This document shows positions 27,639 through 35,879 of a stretch of 64,000 bases of DNA, piece by piece; position 1 is the stretch's first letter; each line of letters starts with the position of its first letter. The DNA is from Hylemonella sp. Its GTDB lineage: Bacteria; Pseudomonadota; Gammaproteobacteria; Burkholderiales; Burkholderiaceae_C. A program made the position numbers and the translations under genes. Location of the stretch: contig JAUYQZ010000014.1 of assembly GCA_030695415.1 (NCBI GenBank), forward strand, positions 83,965 through 147,964. The letters run 5' to 3'. The notes below the pieces were generated by a model that did no database searches, was not told the origin of the DNA, and worked only from the letters and a program-made list of their open reading frames with translations.

Positions 27639-28076
27639 TCAGTCTGCGGCTGCCGACTTGACGATCATGACCGCCACCCCGGCAGCGTGCAGCATCTCGT
27701 GCGATACCGACCCCAGCAGGGCACTGCGCATGCTGCCCAGGCCGCGTGCGCCCATGACCACCAGGTCGCAGCCATGGCGCTCGAGAATATCGACCAAGGT
27801 ATGCGCCGGATCACCCCGGTCCACCTCGCTCTCGAAGCTGACCCCCGCCTCCCGCAGCAGCGCCTCGGCCGGCGCCAGTGCGTGGGCCCCGGCCTCGGCG
27901 CTCACCCGTTCAATCACACCAATATCATGCGCCACCACCATCTCGTAGAGGGAGGCAGGCTCCTGCACATTGGCGAGCACCACACTGGCACGCAGTCCCT
28001 CGCGCTGCAGCCGCACGGCATAACGCACCGCATCCAGGGAAATTTCAGAGCCGTCCACCGGCACAAGGATCTTCAT
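27639..28076 (-). CDS. Universal stress protein (UspA family)
   Basis: 145 residues: KILVPVDGSEISLDAVRYAV at the start and the ATP-binding motif VMGARGLGSMRSALLGSVSH near residue 105, matching the G-2X-G-9X-G(S) signature of ATP-binding UspA proteins. It is probably a dimeric stress protein of the cytoplasm. It stands between coaD and the phosphatase gene, about 70-100 bases from each, so it may have its own promoter. Confidence 0.93.
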   Translation of the reverse strand: MKILVPVDGSEISLDAVRYAVRLQREGLRASVVLANVQEPASLYEMVVAHDIGVIERVSAEAGAHALAPAEALLREAGVSFESEVDRGDPAHTLVDILERHGCDLVVMGARGLGSMRSALLGSVSHEMLHAAGVAVMIVKSAAAD

Positions 28077-28149
28077 GGGGCACCCCTTTCAAGTACGGCC
28101 TTCAGGAATCTCATCCGCCATCGGGGCAGACTCCCCGGATGGCGGAAAA

Positions 28150-28650
28150 CTAGTCACGTCCCAGGCTGCGCACCTTCTCGGCCAGCCGTTGCGCAACCAC
28201 GGGATCGACGAACTTGTCCACCTCGCCGCCCAGTGTGGCAATTTCGCGCACAAAAGTACTGGAGATGAACTGGTAGTTGACGCTGGGGGTCATGAACACG
28301 GTTTCGACGTCCGGCATCAGGCTGCGGTTCATGCCGGCGAGCTGAAACTCGTAATCGAAATCAGTCACTGCGCGCAAGCCACGGATCATGACATTGGCGC
28401 CGCGCGCCACGACGAAGTCGCGCATCAAGCCATCGAAACTCTCGACCGACACCCCGGCATAGGGCCGGACCACCTCGCGCACCATGTCCATGCGCTCCTG
28501 CAGGGTGAAAAGCGTCTTCTTGTGGTGACCGACCGCCACCGCGATGATGATGCGGTCGAACAGCCGGGTCGCGCGGCGGATCACATCGGAATGCCCCAGG
28601 GTCATGGGGTCAAAGGTGCCGGGATAAACGGCGAGCACGTTACGGGACAT
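28150..28650 (-). CDS. coaD: Phosphopantetheine adenylyltransferase
   Basis: Penultimate step of coenzyme A synthesis. 166 residues: the nucleotidyl-transferase motif AVYPGTFDPMTLGHSDVI and the second motif NYQFISSTFVREIA are both intact. The start is ATG 28650 (MSRNVLAVYPG); the reading frame stays open far upstream, but that part is the antisense of nothing useful and overlaps nadA. The gene is 41 bases downstream of nadA. Confidence 0.97.
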   Translation of the reverse strand: MSRNVLAVYPGTFDPMTLGHSDVIRRATRLFDRIIIAVAVGHHKKTLFTLQERMDMVREVVRPYAGVSVESFDGLMRDFVVARGANVMIRGLRAVTDFDYEFQLAGMNRSLMPDVETVFMTPSVNYQFISSTFVREIATLGGEVDKFVDPVVAQRLAEKVRSLGRD

Positions 28651-28691
28651 GGCGGGCGACTCCTTCGGGCGATTATGCCTAGGGACGCGAC

Positions 28692-29828
28692 TCAGGCCGC
28701 GCCGATGTTGGGCACCAGGCCGGCCATCGGCTGGCCCGCTTTGAGAGCCGCCGTGAAAGCCAGCATGCGGTCGATGGGTACGCGGGCGCGCGGGATCAGT
28801 ACCGGGTCCACGTGGATCTCGTTGGTGCCGCTCTCCAGCACACGGGCCACGCCAGCCAGGCTGTTCATGGCCATCCAGGGGCAGTGCGCGCAACTCTTGC
28901 AGGTGGCGCTGGCCCCAGCGGTGGGCGCCTCGATAAAGGTCTTGCCCGGGTTGAGCGTGCGCAGTTTGTGCATCATGCCCTTGTCGGTGGCCACGATGAA
29001 CTCGGGCGCATCCAGCTCCCGCGCCGCCTTGAGGATGCCCGAGGTCGAGCCCACGGCATCGGCCAGCGCAATCACGGCGGCAGGCGATTCGGGATGCACC
29101 AGCACCTTGGCCTTCGGATGTTCCTTCTTGAGCTCTTCGAGCTCGAAGCTCTTGAACTCGTCGTGCACGATGCACGAGCCGTTCCACATCAGCATGTCGG
29201 CACCGGTCTCGCGCTGGATATAGCCGCCCAGGTGCCGGTCCGGCGCCCACAGGATCTTGTGGCCCTGGTCCTTGAGCGCACGGACGATGTCCAGCGCACA
29301 ACTGGAAGTCACCAGCCAGTCGGCGCGCGCCTTGACCGCGGCGCTGGTGTTGGCGTAGACCACCACGGTGCGGTCGGGATGCGCATCACAGAAAGCGCTG
29401 AACTCGTCGATCGGGCAACCCAGATCCAGCGAACAGGTGGCATCCAGGTCCGGCATGAGGACACGCTTGTGCGGCGAGAGAATCTTCGACGTCTCCCCCA
29501 TGAAGCGCACGCCCGAGACCACCAGGGTCTGTGCCGCGTGGTCGCGTCCGAAGCGCGCCATCTCCAGCGAGTCGCTGACGATGCCGCCGGTTTCTTCGGC
29601 CAGGTCCTGCAGATCCGGATGCACGTAATAGTGCGAGACCATGACCGCATTCTTCTCTTCAAGCAGCCGGCGGATCCTGTCCTTGAGCGCAGCGCGTTCG
29701 GTCGGCGAGGGCTCCAACGGCACACGTGCCCAAGCATGATGGGTGGAGCACGCTGCGCCATCCCCCAGCGCCGCCTCGGGCTGCTCGTATTCGACGTCGA
29801 TGACCTTGCTGGTCGTATTCATCGCCAC
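28692..29828 (-). CDS. nadA: Quinolinate synthase
   Basis: Condenses iminoaspartate with dihydroxyacetone phosphate to quinolinate in NAD synthesis. 378 residues of the long, 4Fe-4S form. Cysteines for the cluster are visible in [22 protein letters not shown] and in the C-terminal [33 protein letters not shown] is near the N-terminus. nadC lies 42 bases upstream. nadB, which supplies iminoaspartate, is not in the window. Confidence 0.96.
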   Translation of the reverse strand: MAMNTTSKVIDVEYEQPEAALGDGAACSTHHAWARVPLEPSPTERAALKDRIRRLLEEKNAVMVSHYYVHPDLQDLAEETGGIVSDSLEMARFGRDHAAQTLVVSGVRFMGETSKILSPHKRVLMPDLDATCSLDLGCPIDEFSAFCDAHPDRTVVVYANTSAAVKARADWLVTSSCALDIVRALKDQGHKILWAPDRHLGGYIQRETGADMLMWNGSCIVHDEFKSFELEELKKEHPKAKVLVHPESPAAVIALADAVGSTSGILKAARELDAPEFIVATDKGMMHKLRTLNPGKTFIEAPTAGASATCKSCAHCPWMAMNSLAGVARVLESGTNEIHVDPVLIPRARVPIDRMLAFTAALKAGQPMAGLVPNIGAA

Positions 29829-29870
29829 TCCGTAAAACGTTGTTTCATTGGAGACTTGCTTGTACGCAAG

Positions 29871-30743
29871 TCAGTTGGAGGCAAAGCGCATGGAGAAGTC
29901 GATCGCCTTGACATCCTTGGTCAGGGCCCCGATCGAGATGCGGTCCACCCCCGTGGCGGCGATGTCACACACCGTACCCAGGTTCACGCCCCCCGAAACC
30001 TCCAGGATGGCACGCCCGGCATTCAGACGCACAGCCTCACGCATCATGTCCAGGCTCATATTGTCGAGCAACACCATGCGGGTGCCCGCCCGGAGGGCTT
30101 CTTCGAGCTGGGCCAGGGTCTCGACCTCGATCTCGACAAACTTGGCCGTGGGCGCCACGACCGCAGCACGCTGCAGCACGGCGGTGACGCCGCCGGCAGC
30201 GGCGATGTGGTTTTCCTTGATCAGCACCGCGTCGTACAGACCGATGCGGTGATTGAAACCGCCGCCACAATGCACCGCGTACTTCTGCGCCAGACGCAGG
30301 CCGGGCAAGGTCTTGCGCGTGTCGACGATCTGCGCCCGGTTGCCCGGTACGCCCTGCACCAGCTGCACGTAGCCGGCCGTTTGGGTGGCGACGGCGCTCA
30401 GGAGCTGCAGAAAGTTCAGCATCGTTCTTTCGGCCGTCAGCAAGCCGCGCGCCGGTCCCGTGATCTCCAGCACCACCTGCTCGGCCATGCAGCGCTGGCC
30501 GTCGCGTACATGCCAGCTGATCTTTGCCTGCGGCGCCGCTTGCTGTAGCGTGGCCTCCACCCAGTGCGCGCCGCAGATCACGGCCGGCTCACGCGCCAGG
30601 ATGCGCGCATGGGCCTGACGCGACGGTTCGATCAGGCCAGCGGTCAGATCGCCGCTGCCCACGTCTTCCTGGAGCGCGCGGGCCACATCGGACTGCGCCA
30701 GCTGACGCAAAGCAGCGTCGGAGTAATCAAAAACGGGTTTCAT
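29871..30743 (-). CDS. nadC: Nicotinate-nucleotide pyrophosphorylase (carboxylating)
   Basis: Converts quinolinate and PRPP to nicotinate mononucleotide. 290 residues: LQEDVGSGDLTAGL near the start, ERTMLNFLQLLSAVAT, VDTRKTLPGLRLAQKYAVHC with the binding Arg/Lys, HRIGLYDAVLIKENHI and EVSGGVNLGTV near the end. I chose ATG 30743 (MKPVFDYSDAALR); a more distal in-frame start is not supported by the family. It leads nadA, giving two consecutive steps of NAD synthesis. Confidence 0.96.
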   Translation of the reverse strand: MKPVFDYSDAALRQLAQSDVARALQEDVGSGDLTAGLIEPSRQAHARILAREPAVICGAHWVEATLQQAAPQAKISWHVRDGQRCMAEQVVLEITGPARGLLTAERTMLNFLQLLSAVATQTAGYVQLVQGVPGNRAQIVDTRKTLPGLRLAQKYAVHCGGGFNHRIGLYDAVLIKENHIAAAGGVTAVLQRAAVVAPTAKFVEIEVETLAQLEEALRAGTRMVLLDNMSLDMMREAVRLNAGRAILEVSGGVNLGTVCDIAATGVDRISIGALTKDVKAIDFSMRFASN

Positions 30744-30768
30744 CGTCAACGTGGCCTCATGAGCCGGC

Positions 30769-31263
30769 TCACTTGAATCGGTCAAGCAGGCGACGGCTTT
30801 CGCGATCAAGCGCCGCCGTGTCGCGGATCAGGAACTGGATGCCATGTGAGTCGGTCACCAGCAGGGTGTTGCCGGCCAGGCGCCGGATGTCCTCATCGCC
30901 CTTGAGTACGAAGGAGGCATCGCCCCGATCGGTGCGAACCTGCCAGGTGCTGGGTGTGGAAAAGCTGCTGACATCCAGGATGGCACGAATCTCGGGCATG
31001 AACTCGCGCTCGGCCAAGGCGGCACGGATCAGGCCCTGGGCCGGCTCGGGAACGCGCGCCAGCTCAGGGATCCAGGCCACTTCGTGGCCGTCGGTGTCGA
31101 GCAGGGAGATGTCGTGCTCGGGCGCCTGGATGGGAAAGGCGCGCGCCGGCACCACGCCCTCATGGACCTGTCCATCGGCCCCGGTCAGCGCCAGCTTGCC
31201 GTAGGCATTGCGTGTCAGGACCACGGCGGCCTGCGTCAGGTTCAAAGTGGGGCGCACATTCAT
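30769..31263 (-). CDS. DUF1854 protein of the cyanophycin locus
   Basis: 164 residues recognised as DUF1854 from its overall pattern: LTRNAYGKLALTGADGQVHE, AFPIQAPEHDISLLDTDGHE, FMPEIRAILDVSSFSTPSTW and TDRGDASFVLKGDEDIRRLA. No signal peptide or membrane helix is seen, so it is probably cytoplasmic. Its start overlaps the ABC transporter stop in ATGA, so the two are made together, and both are divergent from the cyanophycin synthetase pair. I recall the same association in other proteobacteria, but no function has been shown to my knowledge. It may be an accessory subunit of the transporter. Confidence 0.82.
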   Translation of the reverse strand: MNVRPTLNLTQAAVVLTRNAYGKLALTGADGQVHEGVVPARAFPIQAPEHDISLLDTDGHEVAWIPELARVPEPAQGLIRAALAEREFMPEIRAILDVSSFSTPSTWQVRTDRGDASFVLKGDEDIRRLAGNTLLVTDSHGIQFLIRDTAALDRESRRLLDRFK

Positions 31264-33563
31264 TTCGCGTCGTCCTTGCGTTCCGGGCTGACATCGCTCT
31301 CGGCATCGTCCATATCGGTATCGACGTTGCGCGCCTGAGCCTGGTAGAGGTTGTAGTAGGCCCCCTGGCGTGCCATCAACTCGTCGTGCGTGCCCTCTTC
31401 CACCACCTGGCCCCGGTCCAGCACCACCAGGCGGTCGGCCCGCTGCAGCGTGGACAGGCGGTGCGCAATGGCGATGGTGGTACGGCCCTGCACCAGGTTG
31501 TCCAGCGCTTTCTGAATCTCCTTCTCGGTCTCGGAGTCCACCGAGGCTGTCGCCTCGTCCAGGATCAGGATGCGCGGATCGATGAGAAGTGCCCGCGCAA
31601 TCGAGATGCGCTGGCGCTCGCCGCCCGACAGACCCTGGCCGCGCTCACCCACGATGGAGTCGTAGCCCTGCGGCAGGCGAAGAATGAATTCATGCGCGTG
31701 GGCAGCGCGCGCAGCGGCGATGATCTGCTCGCGCTTGGCGTCCGGCTGGCCGTAGGCGATGTTCTCGGCAATGGTGCCAAAGAAAAGGAAGGGCTCCTGC
31801 AGGACCAGACCGATGTTACGGCGGTACTCTGCCACCGGCAGGGATCGGATGTCGACGCCGTCGATACGGATCGAGCCTTCGGTCACGTCATAAAAGCGGC
31901 AGATCAGGTTGACGAGAGTGCTCTTGCCCGAACCGCTATGGCCCACCAGGCCCACCATCTGGCCAGGCTCGATGGTGATGTTGATGCCGCGGTTGACCTC
32001 GCGGTTACCGTAGCGAAAGCCCACGTCGCGCACCTCGATGCGGCCCTGCACATGGCTCAGGTGTACCGGCTGTGCCGGCTCGGGCACGCTGGAGACGTGG
32101 TCCAGGATGTCGAAGATGCGCTTGGTCGCCGAGGCCGAGCTTTCGGTCCAGGAGACGATGCGGCTCATGGAATCGAGGCGGCCGTAGAAGCGGCTGATGT
32201 AGGCAATGAAGGCCGTCAGAACGCCTACCGTAGTCTGCTCGTGCGCCACCAGCCAGACGCCGACACCCCAGACCACCAGCAGTCCGATCTCGGTCAGAAA
32301 GGAGATGCTGGGCGCGAAGAGTGCCCAGATCCTGTTGATGCGGTCGTTGACCAGCAGGTTCTGTCGGTTGGCTTCATGAAAGCGTGCGGATTCACGCTTT
32401 TCCTGGGCAAAGGCCTTGACCACGCGAATCCCGGGGATGGTGTCAGCCAGCACGCTGGTGACCTCGGACCAGACGCGGTCGATCTTCTCGAAGCCGGTTT
32501 TCAGGCGATGCCGCACCGCGTGGATCATCCACATGATGACAGGCAGTGGAATCAGGGTGGCCAGCGCCAGCCAGGGGTTGATGGAGAAGAGGATGACCGC
32601 CGTCATCACCAGCATGATGAGGTCCGTGAAGAAGTCCAGCAGGTGCAGCGAGAGAAAGACGCAGATCCGGTCGGTCTCGCTGCCAATGCGCGCCATCAGG
32701 TCACCGGTGCGCTTGCCGCCGAAGTACTGCAGCGAGAGGCGCAGCAGGTGATCGTAGGTGGTGGTACGCAGGTCGGCCCCGATGCGCTCGGACACCAGCG
32801 CCAGGATGTAGGTCTTGGCCCAGGTCAGACCCCAGGCCACGAAGGCCGACAGGAACAGGCCGCCGAGGTACCACCCCACCAGCATCGGATCGATCTGCTG
32901 CCCGTTCTGGAAAGGGATCAGCACCTCATCCATCAAGGGCATGGTGAGGTAGGGCGGCACCAGGCTGGCCGCCGTGCCCAGCAAAGTGAGCACGAAACCC
33001 AGCAGCAGCTGGCCTTTGTAAGGCCGGGCGAAGCGCCACAGGCGCAGCAGGGTCCGGGTTGAGGGCGGGGTGTGGACAACCTTGGCGCAGATCGGACATT
33101 CGTCCTGCCCAGGGTCCAGCGGCGCCTTGCAGGTCGGGCATTCGTGGTCCGGCGGCGTCGGCACGGGTCGGCCCGTGCTCAGACTGCTCAACTGGCGGCC
33201 CACCTGCTCGACCAGGCGCACGGCCGGCAGATTCTGGCCCAGGGTGTAACACCAGTGCGCCAGCCGGCCCTGGCCATCCAGCAACTCAAGGTGCCCGACG
33301 CCGGCGTGGTCATGTTGCTGGAGCTGAAATCCGGGTTGGTACGTCCAACTCTGCCAACGGGTCTGCCCCGCCTCACGGGCCAGCAGGCGCCGCTCGGTCG
33401 CCACCAGCAGACCGCGACCGAACTGCAAGCGGGCATCGAGGTCAACCTCCAGCACCGCCTGAACGTTCTCATCAGGGTGAAGTTGCAGGCGTATTTCAGC
33501 CAGCCATTCCGCCGGAACGTCGCTGAAAGATAATAGGGCTGCTGACGGGGTCACACGAGTCAT
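31260..33563 (-). CDS. Composite ABC transporter of the cyanophycin locus
   Basis: 767 residues in one chain. Residues 1-130 look like a PH-like beta domain (VPAEWLAEIRLQLHPDENVQ, LLVATERRLLAREAGQ). A zinc ribbon follows with Cys142, Cys145, Cys156 and Cys159. A six-helix exporter membrane domain spans about 185-480 (LLLGFVLTLLGTAASLVPPY). The ATPase domain has Walker A GHSGSGKST near 540, signature LSGGERQRI near 647 and Walker B ILILDEATASVDSETE. It is a type IV (MsbA-like) half-transporter, expected to work as a homodimer. The PH-like and zinc domains are unusual additions. The substrate is unknown; position suggests a link to cyanophycin or its dipeptide. Confidence 0.9.
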   Translation of the reverse strand: MTRVTPSAALLSFSDVPAEWLAEIRLQLHPDENVQAVLEVDLDARLQFGRGLLVATERRLLAREAGQTRWQSWTYQPGFQLQQHDHAGVGHLELLDGQGRLAHWCYTLGQNLPAVRLVEQVGRQLSSLSTGRPVPTPPDHECPTCKAPLDPGQDECPICAKVVHTPPSTRTLLRLWRFARPYKGQLLLGFVLTLLGTAASLVPPYLTMPLMDEVLIPFQNGQQIDPMLVGWYLGGLFLSAFVAWGLTWAKTYILALVSERIGADLRTTTYDHLLRLSLQYFGGKRTGDLMARIGSETDRICVFLSLHLLDFFTDLIMLVMTAVILFSINPWLALATLIPLPVIMWMIHAVRHRLKTGFEKIDRVWSEVTSVLADTIPGIRVVKAFAQEKRESARFHEANRQNLLVNDRINRIWALFAPSISFLTEIGLLVVWGVGVWLVAHEQTTVGVLTAFIAYISRFYGRLDSMSRIVSWTESSASATKRIFDILDHVSSVPEPAQPVHLSHVQGRIEVRDVGFRYGNREVNRGINITIEPGQMVGLVGHSGSGKSTLVNLICRFYDVTEGSIRIDGVDIRSLPVAEYRRNIGLVLQEPFLFFGTIAENIAYGQPDAKREQIIAAARAAHAHEFILRLPQGYDSIVGERGQGLSGGERQRISIARALLIDPRILILDEATASVDSETEKEIQKALDNLVQGRTTIAIAHRLSTLQRADRLVVLDRGQVVEEGTHDELMARQGAYYNLYQAQARNVDTDMDDAESDVSPERKDDAK

Positions 33564-33587
33564 GGCGTCCAGAACCTGATTAGGGAT

Positions 33588-33618
33588 TTGCTGATGTCGA
33601 TTGTCCCCGTTTTATAAA
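33588..33618 (+). promoter_or_regulatory. Possible sigma-70 promoter for the cyanophycin synthetase pair
   Basis: TTGCTG (33588-33593) and TATAAA (33613-33618) lie 19 bases apart in the 149-base divergent region between the ABC transporter and the first synthetase gene. The -10 is good; the spacing is longer than the usual 17. The translation start 95 bases further on has no good Shine-Dalgarno sequence. Confidence 0.35.
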
Positions 33619-33712
33619 GAGCTTCTTGGAGACAACCGCAGCCTCAGCACGATCTGGCCATGCCAGGGAATAAGACCACCGCAGGGACCGATCATTCACC
33701 CTGCCTAGCTTC

Positions 33713-35878
33713 ATGACTCAAAAAAACCTTCAAATTCTGCGGGTCAGCCATCTGCGCGGCCCGAACATCTGGACTTATCGCCCGGTCATCGAAGTGTGGC
33801 TGGACTTGGGGGAGCTGGAGGAGCGCCCCTCCAACCTCATCCCCGGATTTTACGAGCGTTTGATCGGCCTGCTGCCCGGTCTGGTGGAGCACCGCTGCGG
33901 CGTGGGTGAACCCGGCGGCTTCCTGGAACGCCTGCGCGAAGGCACCTGGGCGGGCCACATCCTGGAACATGTCGTACTCGAATTGCAGACCCAGGCCGGC
34001 ATGCAGACCGGCTTTGGCAAGACGCGCATGACCTCGGTGCGCGGCATTTACAAGATGGCCTTTCGCACCCGCCAGGAAGAGGTGGGGCGCGCCGCGCTCA
34101 ATGCCGGGCATGAATTACTGCTCGCGGCCATCGAGAACAGGCCCTATGACGTTCACGCCACCGTCGCCCGCCTGCGCGAATTGTGCGACCGCCTTTGCCT
34201 GGGCCCGAGCACCGCTCACATCGTCGAGGCCGCCACCGACCGCCGCATCCCGCACATCCGCCTGAACGACGGCAACCTGGTGCAACTGGGTTACGGCGCC
34301 CGCCAGCACCGTATCTGGACGGCCGAAACCGACCAGACCAGCGCCATTGCCGAGAGCATCGCCAGCGACAAACAGTTGACCAAGGAGCTGTTGCAGTCCT
34401 GCGGTGTACCGGTGCCGGCCGGCGAGGAGGTAGGGAGCCCGGAGCAGGCCTGGGATGTGGCACAGGACATAGGCGTGCCCGTGACCGTCAAGCCCACCGA
34501 CGCCAACCATGGGCGCGGCGTATTCACCGATCTGCACACACGCGAGGATGTCGAAAGAGCCTGGCACGCGGCCGACGCCGAGGGCAGCGGTGTGCTGGTG
34601 GAGAAGTTTATCGAGGGCGAAGCCCATCGTCTGCTGGTGGTGGGCAAGCAGGTCGTGGCCGCCACCCGTGGCAAGAAGCAGACCGTCACCGGCGACGGCC
34701 AGGCCACCGTCCTGCAGCTGATCGAACGCCAGATCAACAGCGACCCGCGCTGTGGCGAGGCCGAGGAATTTCCGCTGGAGCCGCTGATCCTGGACAAGGA
34801 GCCGATCGCCCAGCTCGAACTGGCACGCCAAGGCTACACCGGCAGCTCCGTACCAGCGACCGGCCAGGTGGTGCTGATCCGGCGCCATGGCGACCTGGCC
34901 TACGACGTGACCGACCAGGTGCACCCCAAGGTGGCGGCCGCTGCCGCCCTGGCTGCACGCGTGGTCGGACTGGACATCGCCGGCATCGATCTGGTCACGC
35001 CCGATATCGCCAGGCCGCTGGCCGAGCAGGGCGGCGCCATCATCGAGGTCAATGCCGGCCCCGGCCTGCTGATGCACCTGAAACCCGCTGAAGGCCAGCC
35101 GCGCAACGTCGGCCAGGCCATCGTGGCCCACCTGTTCCCCGGCGATGACCAGGGTCGCATTCCACTCGTCGGCATCACTGGTACGCGCAACACCACCCGC
35201 ATCGCCCGCCTGGTGAACTGGCTGCTGCACATCAACGGCGCCCAGGTCGGCCTGGCATGCCGCGACGGCTTCTTTCTCGGCCCCCGCCGGGTCGAGACCC
35301 GCGATGGCTCGGGCTGGGAGACGGGCCAGCGCCTGCTGATCAACCGCTCGCTGGACGCCGCCGTGTTCGAGCACACCCACCGCGCCATCCTTTCCGAAGG
35401 GCTGGCCTACGACCGCTGCACCGTGGGCGTGGTGACCGACCTGGACGGCCTGGAAGACCTGGCCGATTTCTATATCGACGACGCTGACAAGCTCTTCAAC
35501 GTGGTGCGCACCCAGGTCGATGTGATCCTGCCCACCGGTACGGCGGTGCTCAACGCGGCCGATCCGCGTGTGGTGGAGATGGCGGCGCTGTGCGACGGCA
35601 AGGTCATCTTCTATGGCTCCGACGCCCAGTTGCCGGCCATCGCACAGCACCGCCAGCAGGGTGAACGCACCGTGTTCCTGCGCGATCGCCATATCGTGCT
35701 GGCACTGGGCATGGACGAGGTCGGCGAAGTACCGCTGGATTCGCTCAACCCGGCCAAGGCCGCCAGACCCGACATGGTGATGGCTGCCGTGGCCGCCGCC
35801 TGGGCGCTGGACGTCAAGCCCGAACTGATCGGCGCCGGCCTGCGCACCTTCAAGGCCAACCTCACCAACGAGCACTGA
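33713..35878 (+). CDS. Cyanophycin synthetase-like protein with degenerate Mur domain
   Basis: 721 residues, homologous along its length to the CphA encoded next to it. The N domain (LRVSHLRGPNIWTYRPVIEV) and the ATP-grasp domain are intact: Lys260 in VTVKPTDANHGRGV and FIEGEAHRLLVVGKQVVAAT. In the Mur-ligase half the P-loop reads GTRNTTR (490-496) where CphA has GTNGKTTT, so the catalytic lysine is lost, and the protein stops before the Mur C-terminal domain. It should bind ATP only at the ATP-grasp site. This resembles CphA2 of cyanobacteria, which polymerises beta-Asp-Arg dipeptide, and the CphA' of Cupriavidus; which of the two it matches in activity is open. One base separates it from cphA. 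Confidence 0.85.
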   Translation: MTQKNLQILRVSHLRGPNIWTYRPVIEVWLDLGELEERPSNLIPGFYERLIGLLPGLVEHRCGVGEPGGFLERLREGTWAGHILEHVVLELQTQAGMQTGFGKTRMTSVRGIYKMAFRTRQEEVGRAALNAGHELLLAAIENRPYDVHATVARLRELCDRLCLGPSTAHIVEAATDRRIPHIRLNDGNLVQLGYGARQHRIWTAETDQTSAIAESIASDKQLTKELLQSCGVPVPAGEEVGSPEQAWDVAQDIGVPVTVKPTDANHGRGVFTDLHTREDVERAWHAADAEGSGVLVEKFIEGEAHRLLVVGKQVVAATRGKKQTVTGDGQATVLQLIERQINSDPRCGEAEEFPLEPLILDKEPIAQLELARQGYTGSSVPATGQVVLIRRHGDLAYDVTDQVHPKVAAAAALAARVVGLDIAGIDLVTPDIARPLAEQGGAIIEVNAGPGLLMHLKPAEGQPRNVGQAIVAHLFPGDDQGRIPLVGITGTRNTTRIARLVNWLLHINGAQVGLACRDGFFLGPRRVETRDGSGWETGQRLLINRSLDAAVFEHTHRAILSEGLAYDRCTVGVVTDLDGLEDLADFYIDDADKLFNVVRTQVDVILPTGTAVLNAADPRVVEMAALCDGKVIFYGSDAQLPAIAQHRQQGERTVFLRDRHIVLALGMDEVGEVPLDSLNPAKAARPDMVMAAVAAAWALDVKPELIGAGLRTFKANLTNEH

Positions 35879-35879
35879 C

